This document shows positions 23,101 through 30,000 of a stretch of DNA of 30,000 nt, in pieces (the stretch's first letter is position 1; the number at the start of each line of letters is the position of its first letter). Source of the stretch: Chromera velia (taxonomy: Eukaryota > Sar > Chromeraceae); contig JAHBMJ010001413.1 of the NCBI GenBank assembly GCA_018398765.1, positions 1 through 30,000 of the forward strand, read 5' to 3'. A program made the translations under genes and the position numbers. The notes beneath the pieces are model-generated. The model saw nothing but the letters and a program-made list of their open reading frames with translations, was not told the origin of the DNA and ran no database searches.

Positions 23101-23658
23101 GGAACCGACGGATTCGACAGCACTTGGCCTGCAGCGAGAGAGAATAAATCCAGTGATTCAGATGATCGATCGAGTAAGCCGTTGGATGAGTTTGGACACA
23201 GTGATCCTTCGGCAGGCACAAACAGGAATGGCCATGCATTGGGACGCAGGAAGACAAAAACGACCCGCGCCTTGTCATGCGCATGACTTAACTTCAAATC
23301 CACTTCACGGCGCTTCAACAAAAAGGAGGAAGAAACAACCAGCCCAATTTCGTCACTGGCCTCATCCTCCGGAATCAATCAGAAGACTTTACGCAGAGGG
23401 CCCCTGTCTGTCTGTCTTTTCATTGATCGACTGAATGAATAGATCAGGGAGGATGAGAAAGAACCCGGCCTTGCCTTGCCTTGCCTCGTCTGCAAGGGTC
23501 TGGAAAAGCCCATGCAGGAGAAAGAAAAATATATTGCAGCAAGCTGCGTCTAACACTTTTCGGCAATTTTTTCTTTTCATTCACTGCAGTTGCGCGTTTT
23601 CCGTTCTCATTTTTCCCGAAAATCTCTCTTCTTCTCGTGAAAGACGAATGAACGGTAG

Positions 23659-23697
<39 letters not shown>

Positions 23698-23737
23698 CAT
23701 GTAACTTCTCCTTTGCCTTTTCTTTTCTTAGACTGAA

Positions 23738-23773
<36 letters not shown>

Positions 23774-24322
23774 CATATGACTTATTCTTTGTCTTTTCTT
23801 TTCTTCGACTGACAGACAGACGAGGCAGACAGGCAGGCAGGCAGGCAGGCCGACCCTTTCCGATCACTTCTGCGTAGTCCATGGGGTCGCCTCCGTTGCC
23901 CAACAACGCCGCGACGGCCTTTCCCATGTCGATTGAGGAGCTGTGAAACAGAAGAGAGAGGGAAAGGAGCACTCACTCTCGCATCGAGAAACACACACTT
24001 GCACTCGGACTTCCACTTGTACTCACACAGATACTCCCACGCACTTAAACAAAGAGCCGGTGGGGGAAAAAGAGAGCTCTTCAGAGACAGAGTGGGAGAC
24101 CCGATCCGACGAATGACAGCCAAGGGGAGGAGAATGCTGAAGGGGTAAAAGAAGGAAAGAGAAAGGCAGGAAGACTGCGACACTGAACGCTGTCTTTTGA
24201 CTCGTCTATATGCCCCATAGTGCCATAAATGCCGGCTTTTTCTTGAAGGCAGACACGAATCTAGCAATACACAGAGAGGCAAGAAGTAAAACCAAAAGTG
24301 AAAAGAGAGGGAAGGGAAAAGC

Positions 24323-24353
<31 letters not shown>

Positions 24354-27300
24354 AGAAGAGGAGACCTACCCCCCGCCAATCGCCACAACGCTATCAGCTC
24401 CAGCGTCCCTCGCGACCTTCACAGCATCTCTGCATTCCTCTGCAGATGCATGAGGACAGTCAGGCAGGTGCATGGGGAGTCTAGGAAAGAAAAGAAAAAA
24501 AGAGAAACGGTCCCCTCAAAGAACGTGAAAAGAAAAACTCGACCGGTACTATGGTCAGAAAGGAAACGTGATACAGCCGTAGAGGAGAAGAGGAGCCCAT
24601 GATGATGCCCCTTCAAAGTCTTCCTTTCTTCTCTGTCGAAACAGGTCTGCAGAAACGAGAAGGTCAATTGTCGGCTTCTCTTGATTTCCCCGCCCCTCCC
24701 TCCTCACCTACCGATGGTGGGCTCGGGACTGCAGGCGAAGAAGGACAGCTGCACACCCTCTCCCTGCAGTTTTCCCAGCAACTCGGAGAACCTCTCCTTG
24801 CCTCCTTTGCCTACACACAGAAAGCAAAAGAACGTTAACAACTTCCCAGTGCACAGAAAAGAAAGCAAACAAAAGAGACCCAGGGTTGTGTGTGCTGAAA
24901 TGCAGAGAGAAAGAAGCCGAGGTTCAGGAGGGACTGCAAAGAGGAATTGGATGTCCCTTTCCATGGTTGTTTGTGATGTGACGTAAAGAAAGAGTGGCTG
25001 TCTGTCTGTACCACTGTGGAAATTAAGCCCCTCTTTGTCCGAGCCCTTTCAATCTTCAACAATGGAAGTCCTCTCTCTCGCTGGCAGTCATTAGAGTCCC
25101 CCCCCACTGCTCTGAATCACATCTTCTCTTCTGTCAGGCCCCTGACTTTGCACAGCGCAAACAAACGAGCTTACCTCGCAGAGGAAAATATGAAACAAAA
25201 GCTCACAGAAAAAACAGAACTACCCGCACCTGCTCTCTCTGTGCCGACGGACCTGTGACAACGCATGCCTTGGAGCATCCCCTCTCTTTGACTAGTTGAG
25301 GGAGCTTTGAGGCAGCCCCACTGCCAAAAACGATCTTTCCTGAAGACACACACAGAGAAACAATATTAAGAGAACATCGATCAGGGACTCTTCAATGGCT
25401 TTAAATGCACAGGCGGTGAGAGAGAGAGAGAGAAAAGATGGAGTCCATCCCTAGACTCGAAACGAAACAGAAATCAAACGTCATTTATTTACCCATGGAT
25501 CGATCCACATCTTCTCCCTCCCCATCCATTTCTAGAATCGATCCGCTCACAGCGTCTTTTCACAGGTCTCTTCTTCCGATACCAGAAAAGGGGAAGCGGG
25601 CAAGAAATCCACGAGGATGCCACGGCAGTTGCAGCATGACGAAAGTTTCAGCTGGAGAAGGACCGCAGCTTCTTCGGCACGTCTAACACCCTAAGTGCGT
25701 AAGACGCAGGAGAAAGAGAAAAAAAGGAACCCCAAGACGGACCAGCAGAGGCAAACTCAAACCCCTTGTCGAATCCAAATCCCTCCCCTGCCTTATCTCC
25801 GGGATGCTCCACGTGAGTTACCCTCTCGGTGCGGTGCCAGTGGACCCTGCGGACACCAACACACAGAAATCAATCCACTTGATTCAGTGGCCCTGCTTCG
25901 GGCCGCTTGGTTGATTTGTTTCTGTGTGTGGTGCCATGCAATGCGAGCCAACACTGCTCGAAGGTCCCGAGCAACACATCACAAACACATAGACGGTCCC
26001 AAGGCTCCCATGTGCGCCAGCTGATGTTTGCGGTCCTCCCCAGACAGATAGACAGAGAGACACATAGGCTCGTTAGATCGACGATCTTCAGTAGAGGCAG
26101 AATTGAAGTATTTGCACGAGGAAAATCAAGAAAGCGGAAACCGCGTGCAATTCAATGAACAGAAAGGAATTGATTCTGTACTACAGAGACATGCAGAGAG
26201 ATCGATGGAGCTTAGATAGAAGAGCGAGGCAGTCAAATGGGTATAAAGCCCATTTTACAATAGCATGAGCGGGAATAAACAAACGAGCAAACGACCTGGA
26301 TGGAAAGACCGTTTGGAATTTCAGTGCCTGTCTGGGTCTTGCCATGATGGACTCCACCGTCTCCCTCCAGCATTTGTAGTGGGCCGTCTCCTTGTGTCTC
26401 GCCGGACCTGCAGGCAGACCCGACCACACGACCGTGGACATTCATTTACTGTCACTGCCCGAGAGACTGACTGCAACATCCGACTGATCAATTCCGGTGT
26501 CCTGTTCAAAGAAGAGGGAAGATCGATCAGGGGTATTGCTGGAACAAAGAAAGTGCACTGACATTCATTCTTGTACCCACACAGAACCGATGAACGACCT
26601 TTTCATCCCTCTCCTGTGTGTGCCGGTGAATCTGCAGAAGCACAGCAGAGAACGAAGGATCCTTACAACACACCAGACCTTTCTACCCTTATTTTTACCT
26701 GCCTATCCCCCCTTCCCCGTCTGAGTGCCTGACCTTCCTTCGAGTTGTACACTTCCACAAGGACGAAGTTCGAGGGGTCCTCGACGTTTTGGAGGAGGTC
26801 AAACCGACTCACCTGGAGAATGGTGAGTTAAGTGTTGGTGTTCCAAAATGGAGTAAGGAGAAAAGGGGGGGACAGAAACGGCAGAAGGTGAAATGACGGC
26901 GCAAGATACAGTAGGCTGCATTGCGGCGACAGAAGCAACCCAGGATTGCGTAGAAGCCACGGCTGAGCCCACAGGATTCGAAACCTTTGAAGCAGAATTG
27001 AACGTAATTCAGAGAAGCGAACGAGATTTCACGAAAAGCCCCAAGAGGAGAACAGCACGCCTAGTGAGCAAACAAACAAATATGCCTGTGCGCGTAGCTG
27101 CTCTCTGACAAAAAAGAAGTTCACGAACACACCAGAAAAGGCAAACAAACAAGAACCGAGATCTTCCTGTGCTCCACCTCCCTTCTCTTTTTACCTACTC
27201 TCACAGAAAAAAGGCACACACACACACACACACACGCACACACATGCCGACGACTGACGAACCCACCCCCGGTTCCTTGATGGAGTTCGCAGCATTGGCC

Positions 27301-27998
27301 TTTGAGGCCTCAATGAAGAGGGACTCGCCTCCGGGTGTCACCTGCACAATTGAAAGAAATTCAGAGCGAGAGAGATGGGCAGGAGAGGGGGGGAAGAAGC
27401 AAGTGACATCTGATGACGCAGGGGTGGATGGAGGAGGAGCAACATATCCAGCACCCAGAACCTTCGCCTAGGAAGAGCGGAAGAAAACCAACGTGTGAGG
27501 CCAGCCCTCCCGATGAAAAATCAGCACACAGAGAGGAAGGGCAGAGAGAAACCAAAGAAACATTGGGACAAAAGACAGAGTTCCCGCAGAGGCAATACCG
27601 AACTCAAAACCTTAAAGAATATACTAGCGGGTTGGAGTCGCATAACAAAAAATGGTTTCCCTCCTGAATGCCGATACCTACATCCACAAGTTCTTCAAAA
27701 GCGACTTTGCATTACACATCTTTCGATTTGCCTGCCCACCTGCACGTCCACGAACACGCACAGGAGACCCCCGCCGCTTCCTGCAGCTGCATCGACCTCC
27801 TCGGACAGAAACTTCTCGGGACCGCCTGAGAGAATGGTGCGCCCTGCTGCCTCTGCCTCTGTATCCCAACACCCTGCAGGCATGACCAGGAGGAAGTAGT
27901 CAAAGCAAAAAGACAAACAGACAAAATCTTGGTAGCAGCACACACTTACACACAGACAGACACACGCACGCAGGTACGCAGGCACACGCACGCACGCG

Positions 27999-28056
<58 letters not shown>

Positions 28057-29683
28057 CAAGCAAGCAAGCAAACAATCAAACAATCAAACAATCAAACAAA
28101 GAAACAAACAGACATGATGCATGATGACGACTGATCAGGCTACATCTGAGGGCCCGATTGGAGGCTGTTCATTTCACGGAGAGGAGAGCACCTCTTTTCC
28201 CTTCCTCATACGCCCACCCGACTGCCTTGTTTGCAGTGGTTAGTACTGATATTGTCACGAGTAATTCTCACGATAATGAAGACACTGAGATCATGCTTCG
28301 CTGGCTGACCAGATGTCACAGAGGGGCTAATGATTTTGTACTTCTTGGCACTGCGCGGTTCTGCCATCATGTCGGCCACCGTCTCCCTCCATTTGTTGTA
28401 GTGTGCCGTCTCTTTGTGAGCACCTGGGGCGCCTGCAGGAAGCAAGAGAGAAGGGGGGAGATTTCTTTCATTCATTTATGGGGAGAAGCAGAGAGGGACT
28501 CTGCTGGACGATTTCTGAAGGGCGACTTTTTCGATTCACGTGGGCGGCCTGGAACGGAGGGAAGGGAAGAGGGGGACTGGATCAATTCAAAGCAGCGATC
28601 TGTCCATGTGAGCAGCATTTGGATCACAGGGGCATTACCAATCTGAAGACTTCTGTCAGCGAGAAACGAAAAACGATGAAATGAAAAAACATACAGTCCA
28701 TCCCATGATTGCCTACCGGCATTTTTGTAGACTTCGATGAGGCAAAAGGCCTCTGGGTTGTCGGTGCCTGTAAGGACATCGAATCTTGCGACGCCAGGCT
28801 CGTGCACGGAGTTGCCTGCGTTGTTCAGAGACGCCTTCAAAAAATCTGCGTTGGTGCCCGGCTTCACTTTTCCAAACACGTGAACGGCGAGGTAGTCCTG
28901 CTCGGAGGAGGGGGGGAAGCAAGGGGGGGGACGATTATGGTTTACAGATCTTACATTATTCTTGTGATAATAGAAGGTTGAAGAGATTTTGACTGAGGGC
29001 GGGGGGCAAATGACAAGAAGCACGCTTGAACGGAGACGGCAAAAACTGCCAGAAAGAAGACGAGGATAGGAGACGGCAAAAGTTTACAAGGCAGGAGACT
29101 ACAAGGATCCAGAAAATGAGGAGACGGCAAGGGCATGAAGCATAAGAGAGAAAAGACACGAGTCAAGACGAAGCACACGTGGCGAGAAGAAAGGCAGAGG
29201 TGCTTCCAGGGGAAAGGAGACAGGAAGGACCAAATTAGTGCAAGGGAGACGGCAAAAGGAGACGCCCTTCAATTTGCTTCCCAAACTAAACGTCAGAGAG
29301 CAGAGGACATATCCACATGCCTTGATACGCGTGAGAAGAACATAGTGAGGAAAGCAGGTCACGAAACATGCCGCCATGGACCCACGTGCATTGAGACGAG
29401 AAGGAAATGAACTGAAAGCCAGAGGAGACAGGAAAATGCCTTTCACCCTGCTAAGTGGAGGTCTCGTTTTTGAAGACAGCAATTGATCTGAACACTGTGT
29501 ACTTACATTCGAATCAGTCATTGCGAGCAGACTCTTTCCTCCTCTTGTCACTTTTCCCTTTGAGAGCCCCTGAAGCGGTGAAGAAAGTTTGTCTGCGAAG
29601 GAGACCGCTGAGAAGGCACCAGCACTGGTAGCGACAGAGACCAGGAATAGAGACAGGCGAACACCGAGGCCAGAGACCACCAT
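19270..29683 (-). CDS. Fusion protein: leader, two ABM domains, iron-type alcohol dehydrogenase
   Basis: 23 exons: 29683-29507, 28897-28717, 28432-28310, 27873-27740, 27341-27267, 26812-26734, 26407-26296, 25846-25822, 25682-25583, 25339-25253, 24810-24712, 24439-24370, 23940-23855, 23128-23069, 22696-22633, 22361-22259, 21980-21892, 21521-21476, 21240-21179, 20634-20523, 20062-20002, 19647-19535, 19365-19270. Phases agree throughout, giving 717 residues. Residues 1-59: hydrophobic signal ending SAGA-F24, then a Lys/Ser/Arg stretch, so plastid targeting is likely. Residues 60-155 and about 161-294: two ABM domains, each with AHKETAHY or RHKETAHY. Residues 336-717: iron alcohol dehydrogenase with KIVFGSG, PEPT (393), GGGS (419, NAD(P) site), PTTAGTGSE (464), GLDALTQ (519), H590 and H604. 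The first metal-binding His is Gln525. It probably reduces or oxidises a small alcohol/aldehyde or related substrate; the substrate is unknown. The frame is open upstream to 29944, so a longer N-terminus is possible. Exons 8 and 9 (linker) are least certain. Confidence 0.88.
20081..20141. repeat. (CA)n-(CACG)n microsatellite in an intron
   Basis: CA dinucleotides are followed by CGCA tetranucleotides, within the intron between the exons at 20634-20523 and 20062-20002 of the dehydrogenase fusion gene. It is alternating purine-pyrimidine, so it could adopt Z-form DNA. Confidence 0.9.
21071..21180. repeat. 31-bp minisatellite containing a 5' splice site
   Basis: Three perfect 31-bp units (21088-21118, 21119-21149, 21150-21180), beginning ATCTAGAATACAGAGATC and ending CACTCACCC, follow a diverged partial unit from about 21071. 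Read on the minus strand, each unit contains GGGTGAGTGCC, the donor used by the exon ending at 21179, and a TTCTAG that resembles an acceptor. Confidence 0.95.
23659..23855. repeat. (CAGA)n/(GCAG)n arrays with an interspersed tandem duplication, abutting a splice donor
   Basis: Two units of about 80 bp each consist of a CAGA tetranucleotide tract plus a related spacer (ACCATGTAACTTCTCC... and ACCATATGACTTATTC...). They are followed by GCAG repeats at about 23830-23850. On the minus strand the tract begins within a few bases of the intron start after the exon ending at 23855. Confidence 0.9.
24323..24352. repeat. (CA)n microsatellite in an intron
   Basis: A run of about 14 CA units lies in the intron between the exons 24439-24370 and 23940-23855 of the dehydrogenase fusion gene. 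Confidence 0.9.
27212..27244. repeat. (CA)n microsatellite in an intron
   Basis: A short CA run with one CG interruption lies just downstream (minus strand) of the exon ending at 27267 in the dehydrogenase fusion gene. Confidence 0.9.
27960..28112. repeat. (CACG)n-(CG)n-(CA)n tract followed by AAGC and AATC tetranucleotide repeats
   Basis: The tract passes through CACG and CG units, a CA run from about 28007 to 28051, and then AAGC and AATCAAAC repeats to about 28112. It fills much of the intron between the two ABM domains (28310 to 27873). Confidence 0.9.
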
Positions 29684-30000
29684 CACGATACCATCACAAA
29701 CAGAAAGTTCAAGGCTCCAATATCTCGAAGTGTGCCATTCCTTGGCTGTATTCTCGCTCCTCTGAAAGCGATCTGCCTCAGTCGTTTGAGAGTCACTTGG
29801 AGTGCATGCCCACCAATTCCCGCAGACATCCCCGGACCCATGCACGCGGCGGCAAGGCCGCGTATAGAGAATCTGACGCAAGCAAGCTTGCGAACGGCCC
29901 CGGAAAGCAAAAAAAATTACAATTGCAACTGCTTGGCGCATCATATGTCACGCATGCTACATAGCTGGTAATAGCTGGTTAAAACCGTGCAGACAGGTGC
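29684..30000. promoter_or_regulatory. 5' flank of the dehydrogenase fusion gene
   Basis: This would contain the 5' UTR and promoter of the minus-strand gene. The frame of exon 1 remains open back to 29944, so part could be coding if translation starts at an upstream ATG. I chose the ATG at 29683 because it puts the hydrophobic signal segment at the very N-terminus. A tandem ATAGCTGGT pair is visible at about 29960-29979. No core promoter motif was recognised. Confidence 0.4.

Noticed and set aside
20081-28053. CRISPR-like arrays or tRNA genes
   Set aside because: The repeats are simple microsatellites and one 31-bp minisatellite without unique spacers. No cloverleaf-like sequence was found on either strand.

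Overview
The window looks like nuclear DNA of a eukaryotic microalga. It carries three intron-rich protein genes with clean GT-AG introns of mostly 200-900 bases, many CA/GA/CT and tetranucleotide microsatellites, and blocks of AT-rich DNA made of transposon remnants. Many 5' splice sites read GTCAGT instead of GTAAGT, and the third gene has a leader shaped like a signal peptide plus transit peptide, as used for complex plastids. Together these point to an alga with a secondary red plastid. A chromerid such as Chromera velia is my best guess; this is inference, not proof.

Layout. 1-136: CA/GA microsatellite. 190-4828 (+): 3' part of an unrecognised coiled-coil gene, at least 13 exons. 4985-5952: two short inverted-repeat elements. 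6469-11972 (-): a five-exon gene for a 1173-residue protein with an acylation-type N-terminus (MGCGASS), a CAP/SCP-like region with its usual C-terminal modules, and a probable parallel beta-helix. 12381-18655: a transposon nest. A mariner-like inverted-repeat element has been split by a Penelope-like retroelement with 574-base direct repeats and a GIY-YIG plus reverse transcriptase reading frame; a second, uninterrupted copy of the split element lies beyond it. 18656-19269: AT-rich DNA with no gene seen. 19270-29683 (-): a 23-exon gene for a 717-residue fusion of a leader, two ABM (antibiotic biosynthesis monooxygenase-like) domains and a full-length iron-type alcohol dehydrogenase. 29684-30000: its 5' flank.

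The three host genes do not form an obvious pathway. Genes 1 and 2 converge on the first transposon block; genes 2 and 3 are both on the minus strand, separated by the transposon nest. The most notable items are the ABM-ABM-dehydrogenase fusion with its Gln-for-His change at an iron ligand position, the acylated CAP/beta-helix protein, the Penelope-like element whose endonuclease is at the N-terminus, and splice donors that have become the edge of tandem repeats.

All gene models were built by hand from reading frame, splice consensus and phase agreement. No search or transcript data were available.
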